This document shows, piece after piece, positions 23,727-32,949 of a stretch of 64,000 bases of DNA. The DNA lies in NCBI RefSeq assembly GCF_000016425.1, contig NC_009380.1, forward strand, positions 2,484,144 to 2,548,143. The letters are read 5' to 3'. The position numbers and the translations under genes are program-made. The stretch is from Salinispora tropica CNB-440. GTDB lineage: Bacteria; Actinomycetota; Actinomycetes; Mycobacteriales; Micromonosporaceae. The notes below the pieces were generated by a model, which saw only the letters and a program-made list of their open reading frames with translations, was not told the origin of the DNA and did no database searches. The stretch's first letter is position 1, and the number at the start of each line of letters is the position of its first letter.

Positions 23727-24668
23727 ATGGCAGGCGTATACCGAGCGAGTCGACAGTGGGAACGCATCATTCGGCAATGGGTCACCGAGGAAGCGGCGGT
23801 CGATCTCACGCACTTCAAGTCGGAGCGGCCAAACCACAAGATGTCACTGTGGGACCCAGAGGTGAACGGCGTGCGGTATCTCAAGACGCTGGTACACAAT
23901 CTGGCAACCACGCTTGATCCGGACGACTGGGCGCGGCTGCGTCGGACGGGCCGGCGGGAGGTGGGCGATCCGGTCGCGGTGCGGTGGCATGGCATGCAGG
24001 TCTGCCTGGACTACCTCCAGGCCACCCTCGAGGTCGGTTTCATCGAGCGGAGCGTCGACCTGCGGGCCGCTCGGGTGCTCGAGATCGGAGCCGGCTACGG
24101 GCGGACGTGTCACACGCTGCTGTCGAACCATGATGTCGCCGCGTACTGCATCGTGGATCTGCGCAGCACCATGCGATTCAGTCGCGGCTATCTGCGCGCG
24201 GTCCTGGACGATGTTCAGTTCGCGAAGCTCCGCTTCGTTCCGGTGGAGGACATGGACGTGGGACATGCCCTCAGCGGGATCGACTTTGACCTCGGGATCA
24301 ACATCAACTCATTCGCCGAAATGACCCCGGACACCGTACGCTGCTACCTCGATCTGATCGACCGGCGGTGCGCGGCCCTGTACGTGAAGAACCCCGTCGG
24401 CAAGTACCAGGATCGGAGCCTGGACGGGCACGTCGAGGGCGACGAGGCCCGATGGCGGGCGATGGAGACCGGTCCACTCCGCCAGGTCCTGGACATTCAC
24501 GACGATCAGGCGGTGCGAGCCGCCGTGCCCGGATTCCTCGCGGCCTACCGGCCCAGTGCCGACTGGTCTGAGGTCGCTGATGCGTGGGCAGTGCCATGGA
24601 GCTTCTACTGGCAGGCGTTCTACCGCAGGAAACGACCGGGAGCGGCGGCTGACCGGCCGGACGACTAA
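23727..24668 (+). CDS. Putative sugar O-methyltransferase
   Basis: A 313-aa SAM-dependent methyltransferase of the 'putative sugar O-methyltransferase' group. The SAM motif is ARVLEIGAGYGRTCH (about 115), followed by FDLGININSFAEMT and the LYVKNPVGKYQ region. It begins a rightward run of deoxysugar genes (ketoreductase, epimerase, 3-ketoreductase). Its likely job is 3-O-methylation of a 2,6-dideoxyhexose, as in oleandrose. ATG 23727 has only a weak ribosome-binding site (GAAAG). Confidence 0.8.
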   Translation: MAGVYRASRQWERIIRQWVTEEAAVDLTHFKSERPNHKMSLWDPEVNGVRYLKTLVHNLATTLDPDDWARLRRTGRREVGDPVAVRWHGMQVCLDYLQATLEVGFIERSVDLRAARVLEIGAGYGRTCHTLLSNHDVAAYCIVDLRSTMRFSRGYLRAVLDDVQFAKLRFVPVEDMDVGHALSGIDFDLGININSFAEMTPDTVRCYLDLIDRRCAALYVKNPVGKYQDRSLDGHVEGDEARWRAMETGPLRQVLDIHDDQAVRAAVPGFLAAYRPSADWSEVADAWAVPWSFYWQAFYRRKRPGAAADRPDD

Positions 24669-24733
24669 CGAAGCCTCAGGGCGCGACAACCTCCGAACGC
24701 CGGAGATTGGGGAGCAGTCGACGGGAGTGTGCG

Positions 24734-25720
24734 ATGAGTGGCGAACCACCCCTGGTGAGCGTACTGGGAGCGTCTGGATACCTGGGATCGGTCGTCACCG
24801 CCCGGCTGGCACAGCTTCCGATCCGACTGCGGGCCGCGTCGCGTCGCCGTAGCTCAGTGCCGGAACAGGCGGTGGCCGAGGTGGAGGTCTGCACCGGGGA
24901 TCTCACCGAACCAGAATGCCTGGCCGACGTCGTCGCGGGTGCCGACGTCATCTTTCACCTGGGTAAACACAGCGGTGGGTGGCGTGACGCCGACACCCCG
25001 GAGGGAGAGCGGGTGAACGTGGGCATCGTGCGCGACCTCATCGAGATCCTCGGTCAGCGCCCGCCCACCCGGACAACTCCGTTGGTGGTGTTCGCCGCGA
25101 CCACCCTGCAAGTAGGACAGCCTCCGCAACGACCGATGGACGGTAGCGAGCCGGACCGCCCGGAGACCGCGTACGGCCGGCAGAAGCTGACCGCCGAACG
25201 GCTGCTGAAGGCCGCGACCGCGGCGTCGGTCCTGCGTGGGGTCAGCCTGCGACTGCCGACCGTCTTCGGACAGAGCTCGCTGTCCCGGGTGACTGACCAG
25301 GGCGTGGTGGTCACGATGGCCCGCCGGGCCCTGGCCGGCCAGCCACTGACAATGTGGCATGACGGCACCGTTCGGCGGGACCTGGTGTACATCGAGGATG
25401 CCGCGGACGCCTTCCTGGCCGCCATGCGCTTCCCGGACGCGCTGACCGGACGACACTGGCTGGTGGGCTCCGGCCGCCCGGACACGCTGGGCGCGGTCTT
25501 CCGTCTGGTGGCGAGTTCGGTCGCGGCGCAGACCGGCGAGCCGACCGTACCGGTGATCTCAGTACCGGCGCCGGACCACGCCCCCGTGATCGACTTTCAG
25601 AGTATGCAGATCGACCCGACGCCCTTCCAACGTGTCTCGGGGTGGTGCGCGCGTACGGAGCTTGGGGAGGCGGTGCACCGCACGGTGGCGGCTCTGCTCG
25701 ACAGGAACGACCGGTTCTAG
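24734..25720 (+). CDS. dTDP-4-keto-6-deoxyhexose 4-ketoreductase (extended SDR)
   Basis: A 328-aa NAD(P)-dependent epimerase/dehydratase-family protein: SVLGASGYLGS (GxxGxxG) at about 9-19, and the catalytic YGRQK (YxxxK) near 145. It lacks dehydratase hallmarks and matches 4-ketoreductases that set C-4 of 2,6-dideoxysugars. ATG 24734 follows GGGAG. The epimerase gene starts 9 bp after its stop. It probably completes the neutral sugar; the aminosugar would be diverted before it by the aminotransferase. Confidence 0.85.
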   Translation: MSGEPPLVSVLGASGYLGSVVTARLAQLPIRLRAASRRRSSVPEQAVAEVEVCTGDLTEPECLADVVAGADVIFHLGKHSGGWRDADTPEGERVNVGIVRDLIEILGQRPPTRTTPLVVFAATTLQVGQPPQRPMDGSEPDRPETAYGRQKLTAERLLKAATAASVLRGVSLRLPTVFGQSSLSRVTDQGVVVTMARRALAGQPLTMWHDGTVRRDLVYIEDAADAFLAAMRFPDALTGRHWLVGSGRPDTLGAVFRLVASSVAAQTGEPTVPVISVPAPDHAPVIDFQSMQIDPTPFQRVSGWCARTELGEAVHRTVAALLDRNDRF

Positions 25721-25729
25721 GGAGATCAG

Positions 25730-26341
25730 GTGAAGGTCGAGAAGCTCGCGGTCCAGGGTGCGTTCGTGTTTACTCCTGAGGTGTTCTCGGACCACCGCGG
25801 ACTGTTCGTGTCACCATTCCAGCGATTGTCGTTCACGGCGGCGAACGGAGGCCCGATCCTGCCCGTCGCACAGACCAACCACAGCATGTCCCGGCGGGGT
25901 GTGGTTCGCGGAGTCCACTACACCAGCACTCCGCCGGGTGTGGCGAAGTACGTCTACTGTGCTGTCGGTGAGGCGATCGACATCATCGTTGACGTCCGAG
26001 TCGGTTCACCGACATTCGGCACCTGGGACGCGGTGCAGATGAACTCGCAGGAGTTCCGGGCGATGTACTTTCCGGTCGGGGTCGGGCACGCCTTCGTGTC
26101 ACTCGCGGACGGCACCGTCATGTCCTACATGCTCACGGGGTCGTACGTCCCGGAGCACGAGCGGGTGGTCTCCGCCTTCGACCCCGCTCTGGGGCTGCCG
26201 ATCCCCACGGACCTGGAGACAATCATCTCCGATCGGGACCGGGTTGGTCCGAGCCTGGCCGAGACCGCCGAGGCCGGTCTCCTTCCCGACTACCAGCAGT
26301 GCCAGGTCCTGGAGCACCAGCTCTATCGGGTGGCCCACTGA
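25730..26341 (+). CDS. dTDP-4-keto-6-deoxyhexose 3,5- (or 5-) epimerase, RmlC family
   Basis: A 203-aa cupin of the RmlC family, with FSDHRGLFVSPFQ at the N-terminus, catalytic His in GVVRGVHYT, and the Tyr region VMSYMLTGSYVPEHE. It converts a D- to an L-configured 4-ketosugar, in keeping with L-sugars on the expected product. GTG 25730 is preceded by GGGAGATC. Whether it epimerises C-3 and C-5 or only C-5 cannot be told. Confidence 0.9.
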   Translation: MKVEKLAVQGAFVFTPEVFSDHRGLFVSPFQRLSFTAANGGPILPVAQTNHSMSRRGVVRGVHYTSTPPGVAKYVYCAVGEAIDIIVDVRVGSPTFGTWDAVQMNSQEFRAMYFPVGVGHAFVSLADGTVMSYMLTGSYVPEHERVVSAFDPALGLPIPTDLETIISDRDRVGPSLAETAEAGLLPDYQQCQVLEHQLYRVAH

Positions 26342-26391
26342 CCGCGGCGGTGCCGGCTGTCCGCCGGCTCCATGTGAAGGGAGGAGCCCGC

Positions 26392-27405
26392 ATGCCTACT
26401 GCCATCCGCCTGGGAGTCCTGGGATGCGCCAGCATCGCACTCCGTCGGTTTCTGCCGGCGATCAACGAGGCGACCGGTATCGAGCTGAGGGCGGTCGCGA
26501 GCCGCGATCCCGCCCGGGCCCGCACGGTCGCCGAGCGGTTCGGGTGCCGGGCTGTCGACGGGTACGACGAGCTGCTGGACCGGGCCGACATTGACGCGGT
26601 GTACATCCCGCTGCCCACCGGGCTACACGCGTACTGGGTGAGCCGCGCCCTGGCGGCCGGCAAGCACGTGCTCTCCGAAAAGCCGCTCACCAGTGACCAC
26701 GTCACCGCCCGCGACCTGGTGAACCAGGCGGAGAGGGCGGGACTCTGGCTGATGGAGAACTACATGTTTCTCCACCACCGCCAGCACGAGGTGATCCTCG
26801 ACCTCGTCGCCCGGGGCCGGATCGGCGAGACCCGGCTCTTCGCGGCGAGCTTCGGGATCCCGCCACTCGCCCCGACGAACTGGCGCTACCACGGCGAGTT
26901 CGGTGGCGGCGCGTTGCTCGACGTCGGCGTCTATCCGCTGCGCGCCGCCACCTACTTCCTCGGCCTGGAGCTCGACGTCGTCGGATCGGTACTGCGGACA
27001 TGTCCGGTCCGGGGCGTTGATCTGGCCGGCCACGCCCTGCTGCGTACCCCGTCGGGCGTGACGGCCGAACTCTCCTTTGGCTTCGAGCACGCGTACCGAT
27101 CCTGCTACTCGCTCTGGGGCGAACGGGCGCGGCTCACCCTCGACCGGGCATTCACTCCTCCGGAAACCCGGCAGCCGGTGATCCGGATCGAGGCTGACGG
27201 CCATGCCGAGGAGGTGGTGCTCCCCGCAGATCATCAGTTCCGCAACATCGCGGAGTTCTTCGCCCGGTGCCTGCTCGACGGTGCGGACTACGGTCCGCAC
27301 GCGAGAGCGATCAACCAACAGGCGGAACTGGTCGACAAGGTGCGGTCTCGCGCCGTGTGCGTTCCCAAGCCGCACGGAGAACGGCGGAGCGAATTGATCG
27401 ACTGA
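26392..27405 (+). CDS. dTDP-hexose 3-ketoreductase (Gfo/Idh/MocA family)
   Basis: A 337-aa oxidoreductase with an N-terminal NAD(P) domain (LGVLGCASIALRRFLPAI), the EKPL motif in VLSEKPLTSDH near 95-105, and a C-terminal beta-sheet domain with GGGALLDVGVYPLRAA. Homologues reduce the 3-keto group formed by a 2,3-dehydratase during 2-deoxysugar synthesis. The required 2,3-dehydratase (about 470 aa) is not in this window. ATG 26392 follows AAGGGAGGAG. It ends 19 bp from the convergent YdcF-like gene. Confidence 0.9.
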   Translation: MPTAIRLGVLGCASIALRRFLPAINEATGIELRAVASRDPARARTVAERFGCRAVDGYDELLDRADIDAVYIPLPTGLHAYWVSRALAAGKHVLSEKPLTSDHVTARDLVNQAERAGLWLMENYMFLHHRQHEVILDLVARGRIGETRLFAASFGIPPLAPTNWRYHGEFGGGALLDVGVYPLRAATYFLGLELDVVGSVLRTCPVRGVDLAGHALLRTPSGVTAELSFGFEHAYRSCYSLWGERARLTLDRAFTPPETRQPVIRIEADGHAEEVVLPADHQFRNIAEFFARCLLDGADYGPHARAINQQAELVDKVRSRAVCVPKPHGERRSELID

Positions 27406-27424
27406 GGTGCCCGTGCACCCGGTG

Positions 27425-28159
27425 CTATCTCCATGGTGGGGCAGCGCCGCTCCGGGCAGCCATGAACTCCGCGACCATCGCCACGAACGCCTTCTTGTCG
27501 GTGTCCGGAAGGAAGAAGTACGGGGCGATGACCTCGGAGAGCCCGGGCCGTACGAAGGTCATCGGCTGGTCGCGCCGGTGTAGTGGCTCGATGACGCAGA
27601 CATCCTCGGGGCGGGTGTCCCGGTAGGCCATGTCGGTGGCGACGGTGTACCACTGCTGTTCCTTCGCGATCAGACCGCGCGCCCGGGCGACGGTCTGCTC
27701 CTTGAGACAGCGGGGGGCATGACTGGCCGCGGCAACCTGCAGCACCCGCTGGACGCCGTGCGCGGCGAAGATGCCCGCCGCGGTCTCCAGTTCGGAGACC
27801 GTGTTGCCGGCCCGCGGCATGATGATGATGTCCCGCACCGCCTGGCTGAAGGCAGCCCGCTGCGGGCCGGACAGCCGGGCCAGGAGCGGTCGCAGCCGGG
27901 GGAACTCATCGAGGCGGGTGAGGTTTGCCAGGAAGAACCGCTTCGTGTACTCGCCCTCGCTGATGCCGTCGCGCTGGGAGAAGCCGCCGCCCATGACGAT
28001 GCAGCTGAGCTCGTGATCGTGACCCAGGGTCAGGACCTCCCGCGTCAGGGTGGCCGCGTCGCCCAACCTGTCGTCCAGGGGGCGGCCGATGACCAGGTCC
28101 TCCCACGACTCCGTCTCCAGGTGACGGCTGTGCAGGAGTACGCCCACCTTCGTTGTCAA
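27425..28159 (-). CDS. YdcF/ElyC (DUF218)-like protein of unknown role
   Basis: A 244-aa protein resembling the YdcF/SanA family: SCIVMGGGFSQRDGISEGEYTKRF, then IIIMPRAGNTVSELETAAGIF and VLQVAAASHAPRCL, the conserved acidic and threonine positions of DUF218. TTG 28159 is chosen because GGAGGAG (28173-28167) lies 7 nt upstream. There is no transmembrane helix, unlike many family members. It is the last gene of a leftward operon after the aminotransferase and glycosyltransferase, so a role in glycosylation or sugar-nucleotide handling is possible but unproven. Confidence 0.7.
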   Translation of the reverse strand: MTTKVGVLLHSRHLETESWEDLVIGRPLDDRLGDAATLTREVLTLGHDHELSCIVMGGGFSQRDGISEGEYTKRFFLANLTRLDEFPRLRPLLARLSGPQRAAFSQAVRDIIIMPRAGNTVSELETAAGIFAAHGVQRVLQVAAASHAPRCLKEQTVARARGLIAKEQQWYTVATDMAYRDTRPEDVCVIEPLHRRDQPMTFVRPGLSEVIAPYFFLPDTDKKAFVAMVAEFMAARSGAAPPWR

Positions 28160-28230
28160 CAGAGAACTCCTCCGGACGGGCGTGCTGGTGGGAACGCTCA
28201 GGATAGCCAGCTTCGATCCTTGGCGGAGGG

Positions 28231-29271
28231 CTACCGGCTCGCGGCCAACTCCTCGACCATGTGGACGACCTCGGCGGGCGTCGGTAGTCCGGCGATCTCG
28301 GCGGCCAGGAAGCGCGCGCGTTCGGCGTACCCGGGGTCGGCAAGGATCTGCCGGCAACTCGCGGTGATCGCCTCGACCGCCGCCCGATCACCCTCCGGGG
28401 GCACCGGGGCGGCGGTCAGGCCCGCGCCGACGGCGGTGAGGGCCTTCGCGACGGACCGGGAGTAGTCGTTGTCGGGGACGACCAGATGCGGCGCGCCGGC
28501 GTTCATCACTGTCATCGTGGTGGCCGCGCCGCCGTGGTGTACCGCCAGATCGCAGGTGGGGGCGACGACATCCAGCGGGACCCAGCCGACGCGGACATCG
28601 CGGAACTGCGCGCCGAACTCCGCGGCGGCTCGCTCCGGTGCCGCGATCACCACCTCGGCGCCGGCCGCGATGAGCTGGTCAACCAGGTGCCGGATGACGC
28701 TGCTGCGTGAATGGAGGAAGAGGTTTCGCGTGCCCGCGGTAACCAGAACCCGGGGGCGGTCGGCGGGCCGGGTGTACATCCACGGCTGGAGGCGACGCTG
28801 CCGGTTCTTCGGGATCCAGCGCATCGGCCGTGCGCCGGGTGTGGGCGACGGCCGTAGGCCCGGCGGGCAGACGTCGATGAACAGGTCGGCCGCCGGTGGC
28901 TCGCTCAGGCCACGTCGCTCCAGGTCGGGTCTGATTCCCGGCTCTGGCCGCAGCGGCGCGATGTCCCAGTAGTGACGCACGTACAGCGCCTGGGTCTCGA
29001 CGGCGACGAGGCCGGGGACGAATGACAGGCCGCCGACAACCACATCGGGCGGCCACTGCCCCGCCAACTCCAGCAGGGCCCGCAGCCGGGCCGCGGGCTC
29101 TCCCGGATGGGGAGTGGGGACCGCGGGCAACCCGATCGCCGCCGCGGTCTCCAGCAGCGGTTCGTCGGCGGTCAGCAGTATCTCGTGGCCGGCGTTGCGG
29201 GCCGCGGTCGCCAGCGGGGCGATGCAGAACACGGTGGACTGGCTACCCCCGACGGTGAACATGAACTTCAT
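28231..29271 (-). CDS. Second deoxysugar glycosyltransferase
   Basis: A 346-aa GT-B glycosyltransferase paralogous to the one at 21291-22433, sharing VGWVPLDVVAPTCDLAVHHGG and the RRLQPWMYTRP linker. It is about 35 residues shorter, mostly in the N-terminal acceptor-binding domain, where insertions and deletions often track acceptor change. It starts 16 bp after the aminotransferase stop, so it may handle the aminosugar; that link is inference from adjacency. Confidence 0.9.
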   Translation of the reverse strand: MKFMFTVGGSQSTVFCIAPLATAARNAGHEILLTADEPLLETAAAIGLPAVPTPHPGEPAARLRALLELAGQWPPDVVVGGLSFVPGLVAVETQALYVRHYWDIAPLRPEPGIRPDLERRGLSEPPAADLFIDVCPPGLRPSPTPGARPMRWIPKNRQRRLQPWMYTRPADRPRVLVTAGTRNLFLHSRSSVIRHLVDQLIAAGAEVVIAAPERAAAEFGAQFRDVRVGWVPLDVVAPTCDLAVHHGGAATTMTVMNAGAPHLVVPDNDYSRSVAKALTAVGAGLTAAPVPPEGDRAAVEAITASCRQILADPGYAERARFLAAEIAGLPTPAEVVHMVEELAASR

Positions 29272-29287
29272 CGAATTGAGCAGCTTT

Positions 29288-30499
29288 CTAGGAGATGGCG
29301 AATGGGCGGGTGGGGCTCGGGCCGAGCCGGTCGGCGAGCTCTGGTCCGTGGGAGACTGCGCACCGCACGATGCTGCAGATTCGGTCGATGTCCACCGCGG
29401 AGACCGCAGGGCCGGTCGGCAGGGCGAGAACCTGTTCCGCCAGGCGCTCGGTGTGCGGCAGGGGGACCGGACGTTGGGAGCGGTAGGGCTCCAGCTGGTG
29501 ACAGGCCGGAGAGAAGTAGCGCTGCGCGCCCGTATTCTCTGCCCGGAGTATTCGCATCACCAGGTCGCGGTGGATGCCGGTGACCGCTTCGTCGATCTTG
29601 ACGATGACGTACTGCCAGTTGGGATCCTGGGCCTCGTCGAAATCGACGACGGTGAGGCCACTGCACCCGCGTAACGCAGAACAGTAGCGTGCGTGGTTGG
29701 CACGATTGTGGCGCATGGTCTCAGTGAAGGCGTCCAGCGAGGTCAGTCCCATCGCCGCGGAGGCCTCGGTCATCTTGGCGTTGGTGCCGACACCCAGGCT
29801 ACGGCCGTCGGTGGTGATCCCGAAGGTACGCAGCACCCGAAGTTCCCCGGCGAGAGCATCGTCGTCGGTCGCCACGGCCCCGCCCTCGAAGCAGTTGACG
29901 ACCTTGGTGGCATGGAAGCTGAACATCTCCGCACTACCGAAGCCACCGATCCGGCGGCCCTGATGACTGCACCCCAGTGCGTGCGCCGCATCGAAGACAA
30001 GTGTCAGGCCGTGCTCCTTGGCCACCTTTTCCAGCTCGTCCGCCGCGCAGGGCCGGCCCCAGAGGTGTACGCCGACGATGCCCGAGGTGCGCGGTGTCAG
30101 CACCGTCTCCACCTGCTGCGGGTCGAGACATCCGGTCTCCGGATCGATGTCGGCGAAGACCGGCGTCAGCCCCAGCATCGAGGCGGCATGCGCGGTGGCC
30201 ACGTAGGTCATCGCAGGCATGATGATCTCGCCGGTGAGCCCGGTAGCCTGGTAGAGCAGTTGCAGCGCCATGGTGCCGCTGCAGGTCGCCACGCAGTGCC
30301 GCACGCCCGCCAGCTCGGCGATGCGTTCCTCGAACTCCCTGACCAGCGCTCCGTTGGTGAGCCACCTGTTGTCCAGTGCGGTGTTCAGCCGCTCGAACAA
30401 CCGCGACCGCTCTCCCACGCTGGGCGTTCCCACCTGGAGCACCTGCGGGAACGTCGGAGTCCCGCCGAGGACGGCGAGATCAGCGACCGTGTTTTTCAC
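29288..30499 (-). CDS. dTDP-4-keto-sugar aminotransferase (DegT/DnrJ/EryC1)
   Basis: A 403-aa PLP aminotransferase. The PLP lysine lies in MFSFHATKVVNCFEGG (about 218-224), preceded by LVFDAAHALGC (Asp pairing with the pyridine nitrogen) and CSGTMALQLLY. The N-terminus LAVLGGTPTF is usual for sugar 4-aminotransferases of the CalS13/DesI group. It would place the 4-amino group of a 2,4,6-trideoxy-4-aminohexose (pyrrolosamine type). No sugar N-methyltransferase is visible in the window. GTG 30499 begins the leftward operon. Confidence 0.9.
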   Translation of the reverse strand: MKNTVADLAVLGGTPTFPQVLQVGTPSVGERSRLFERLNTALDNRWLTNGALVREFEERIAELAGVRHCVATCSGTMALQLLYQATGLTGEIIMPAMTYVATAHAASMLGLTPVFADIDPETGCLDPQQVETVLTPRTSGIVGVHLWGRPCAADELEKVAKEHGLTLVFDAAHALGCSHQGRRIGGFGSAEMFSFHATKVVNCFEGGAVATDDDALAGELRVLRTFGITTDGRSLGVGTNAKMTEASAAMGLTSLDAFTETMRHNRANHARYCSALRGCSGLTVVDFDEAQDPNWQYVIVKIDEAVTGIHRDLVMRILRAENTGAQRYFSPACHQLEPYRSQRPVPLPHTERLAEQVLALPTGPAVSAVDIDRICSIVRCAVSHGPELADRLGPSPTRPFAIS

Positions 30500-30673
30500 G
30501 CGCGGGCCTCCAAAGCCGTACGAGCTGTCGGACGTGCACCATCGCCCACCGTGCTCGTACCACGGTGGAGCCGGGCTGGTGGGGTGCTCCGCCGGGCAGC
30601 GCGCCGGACCGCTCCACCGTCGTTCCAGTGGATCTCAACCCGGGGTCGGTCGCGTCCAGCAAGGCTCGCAGGC
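30500..30673. promoter_or_regulatory. Divergent region between aminotransferase and RmlB/PKS operon
   Basis: 174 bp separating the leftward aminotransferase operon from the rightward rmlB-KS-CLF-ACP-AT operon. It must hold the promoter that drives the minimal PKS. No strong consensus elements were identified by eye. Confidence 0.45.
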
Positions 30674-31681
30674 ATGAGAATCCTCGTGACCGGGGGAGCC
30701 GGCTTCGTCGGCTCACAGTACGTACGCACCCTCCTCGACGGCGCCTATCAGGGTTACGAGAACGCGGAGATCACCGTCCTGGACCTCCTCACGTACGCGG
30801 GTCGCCGGACGAACCTGCCGGTGGCGGACCGTCGGCTGACCTTTGTCCAGGGCGACATCGGCGACCGGGGCCTGCTCCTCGACCTGCTGCCGGGGCACGA
30901 CGCGGTCGTCCACTTCGCGGCCGAAAGCCACGTGGACCGGTCACTAGAGGATGCGTCGCCGTTCACGACGACCAACGTGCTGGGTACCCAGACCCTGCTG
31001 GAGTGCTGCCGGCGTCTGGGCATCGGACGGATCGTGCAGGTCTCGACGGACGAGGTCTACGGCACCATCGCCGAGGGCTCCTGGTCGGAGGAGCATCCGC
31101 TGTTGCCGAACTCCCCGTACGCCGCCTCGAAGGCCGCGGCCGATCTGCTCGCCCGCGCCTATCACCGCTCGTACGGACTGCCGGTGGTGGTCACCCGCTG
31201 CACCAACAACTACGGGCCGTACCAGCACGTCGAGAAGGTGATCCCGCGTTTTGTCACCAACCTGCTGACCGACCAGCCGGTGCCGCTCTACGGTGACGGC
31301 CTGAATGTCCGGGAGTGGCTGCACGTCGCGGACCACTGCCGCGGGGTACAGCTGGCGCTGGAGAAGGGTCGTGAGGGCGAGATCTACCACTTCGGTGGTG
31401 GCGTCGAGCTGACCAACCGAGAGTTGACCGCTCTACTGGTGGAGCTCTGCGGGGCCAGCTGGGACGCGGTCCGGCTCGTGACTGATCGGAAGGGACACGA
31501 CCGGCGCTACTGCCTCGATGACGGCAAGGCCCGCCGTGAACTCGGCTACGCCCCACAGGTGTCGTTCGAGTCGGGCCTGGCCGCGACCGTGAGCTGGTAC
31601 CAGGACAACCGCGCCTGGTGGGCGGAGCGTATGCGACCGGGCCGGGAGAACGTCGGATCGACCGTGGCGGTGCCCCGGTGA
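30674..31681 (+). CDS. rmlB: dTDP-glucose 4,6-dehydratase
   Basis: A 335-aa extended [38 protein letters not shown] (catalytic Asp-Glu), YAASKAAAD (YxxxK) and the [10 protein letters not shown] motif. It makes dTDP-4-keto-6-deoxyglucose, the branch point for both sugars. It overlaps the KS-alpha start by 4 nt (GTGA), so sugar entry and polyketide synthesis are translationally linked. A second homologue lies at 55278-56252. Confidence 0.95.
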   Translation: MRILVTGGAGFVGSQYVRTLLDGAYQGYENAEITVLDLLTYAGRRTNLPVADRRLTFVQGDIGDRGLLLDLLPGHDAVVHFAAESHVDRSLEDASPFTTTNVLGTQTLLECCRRLGIGRIVQVSTDEVYGTIAEGSWSEEHPLLPNSPYAASKAAADLLARAYHRSYGLPVVVTRCTNNYGPYQHVEKVIPRFVTNLLTDQPVPLYGDGLNVREWLHVADHCRGVQLALEKGREGEIYHFGGGVELTNRELTALLVELCGASWDAVRLVTDRKGHDRRYCLDDGKARRELGYAPQVSFESGLAATVSWYQDNRAWWAERMRPGRENVGSTVAVPR

Positions 31682-32949
31682 GCGCACCAAGGGTGGTGAT
31701 CACGGGCCTCGGTGTCGTGGCGCCGGGTGGCGTGGGTACGAAGGCGTTCTGGCACCTGATCACCGCCGGCCGGACCGCGACCCGGCCAATCACCGCCTTT
31801 GACGCTGCGGGGTTTCGGTCGCGGATCGCCGCCGAGGTGGACTTCGAGGCATCTCAGGCCGAACTGTCCCACCGGGAGCGTCGCCGGCTGGACCGAGCCG
31901 CCCAGTTCGCGCTGGTAGCGACGAGGGAGGCGATCGTCGACAGTGGCTTGGAGCCGGATCGGTTCAACCCCACCCGGGTCGGCGTCAGTCTTGGCACTGC
32001 CGTCGGCGCCACCTGCAACCTGGAGTCCGAGTACCTCGCCCTCAGCGACACCGGGCGGGAGTGGGTCCTGGATCACCGGTACGCCAGTCCACACCTCTAC
32101 GACTACTTCATGCCCGGCTCGATGGCTGCGGAGGTTGCCGCGGAATGCAACGCCCAGGGCCCGGTCACCGCGGTCTCGGCGGGGTGCACCTCCGGTCTGG
32201 ACGCGGTCGGCCACGCGGCCGATCTGATTCGAGAGGGCGCTGTTGATGTGATGGTCGCCGGCGGTACCGACGCGCCCATCTCGCCGATCACGGTCGCCTG
32301 CTTCGACGCTATTCGGGCAACCTCGCCGAGTAACGACGACGCGGCACACGCGTTGCGGCCCTTTGATCGCACCCGGAACGGCTTCGTCCTCGGCGAGGGG
32401 GCGGCCACGCTGGTGCTGGAGGCCGAGGAGCATGCGCGAGCCCGCGGTGCCCGGATCTATGCCGAGATCGCCGGCTTCGCCTCGCGGAGTAACGCCTACC
32501 ATATGACCGGCCTGCGGCCCGACGGTGCCGAGATGGCCGCCGCCATCACTGCGGCCCTGGCGGAGGGCCGGCGCCCGCCTGAGTCCGTTGACTACGTCAA
32601 CGCCCATGGCACGGCGACCAGGCAGAACGATCGACATGAGACCGCGGCGCTCAAACGGGCACTTGGTCCCCACGCCTACCGGACCCCGGTCAGCTCGATC
32701 AAATCGATGATCGGTCACTCACTCGGGGCCATCGGCTCGATTGAGATCGCCGCCTGCACCCTCGCCCTCGACCAGGGTGTCGTGCCGCCCACCGCGAACC
32801 TGCGTGAGCCGGATCCCGAGCTCGACCTGGACTACGTTCCGCTGCATGCTCGGGAGCAGCGGCTCGACACGGTGCTGAGCGTTGGTAGCGGCTTCGGCGG
32901 CTTTCAGAGCGCGATCGTGCTCACCCGGTTGGGCACGGGTCCGGCATGA
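31678..32949 (+). CDS. Type II PKS ketosynthase alpha (KS-alpha)
   Basis: A 423-aa condensing enzyme with a complete catalytic set: Cys170 in [13 protein letters not shown], His310 in [12 protein letters not shown], Lys342 and His347 in [14 protein letters not shown] 31678 overlaps the rmlB stop; its own stop overlaps the CLF ATG (ATGA). With the CLF it forms the heterodimer that elongates the starter with malonyl units on the ACP. It is the only KS-alpha in the window. Confidence 0.97.
   Translation: MSAPRVVITGLGVVAPGGVGTKAFWHLITAGRTATRPITAFDAAGFRSRIAAEVDFEASQAELSHRERRRLDRAAQFALVATREAIVDSGLEPDRFNPTRVGVSLGTAVGATCNLESEYLALSDTGREWVLDHRYASPHLYDYFMPGSMAAEVAAECNAQGPVTAVSAGCTSGLDAVGHAADLIREGAVDVMVAGGTDAPISPITVACFDAIRATSPSNDDAAHALRPFDRTRNGFVLGEGAATLVLEAEEHARARGARIYAEIAGFASRSNAYHMTGLRPDGAEMAAAITAALAEGRRPPESVDYVNAHGTATRQNDRHETAALKRALGPHAYRTPVSSIKSMIGHSLGAIGSIEIAACTLALDQGVVPPTANLREPDPELDLDYVPLHAREQRLDTVLSVGSGFGGFQSAIVLTRLGTGPA

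Noticed and set aside
29693..30673. N-terminal extension of the cluster RmlB by 327 residues
   Set aside because: It is antisense to the aminotransferase gene. Conserved RmlB sequence starts at 30674.
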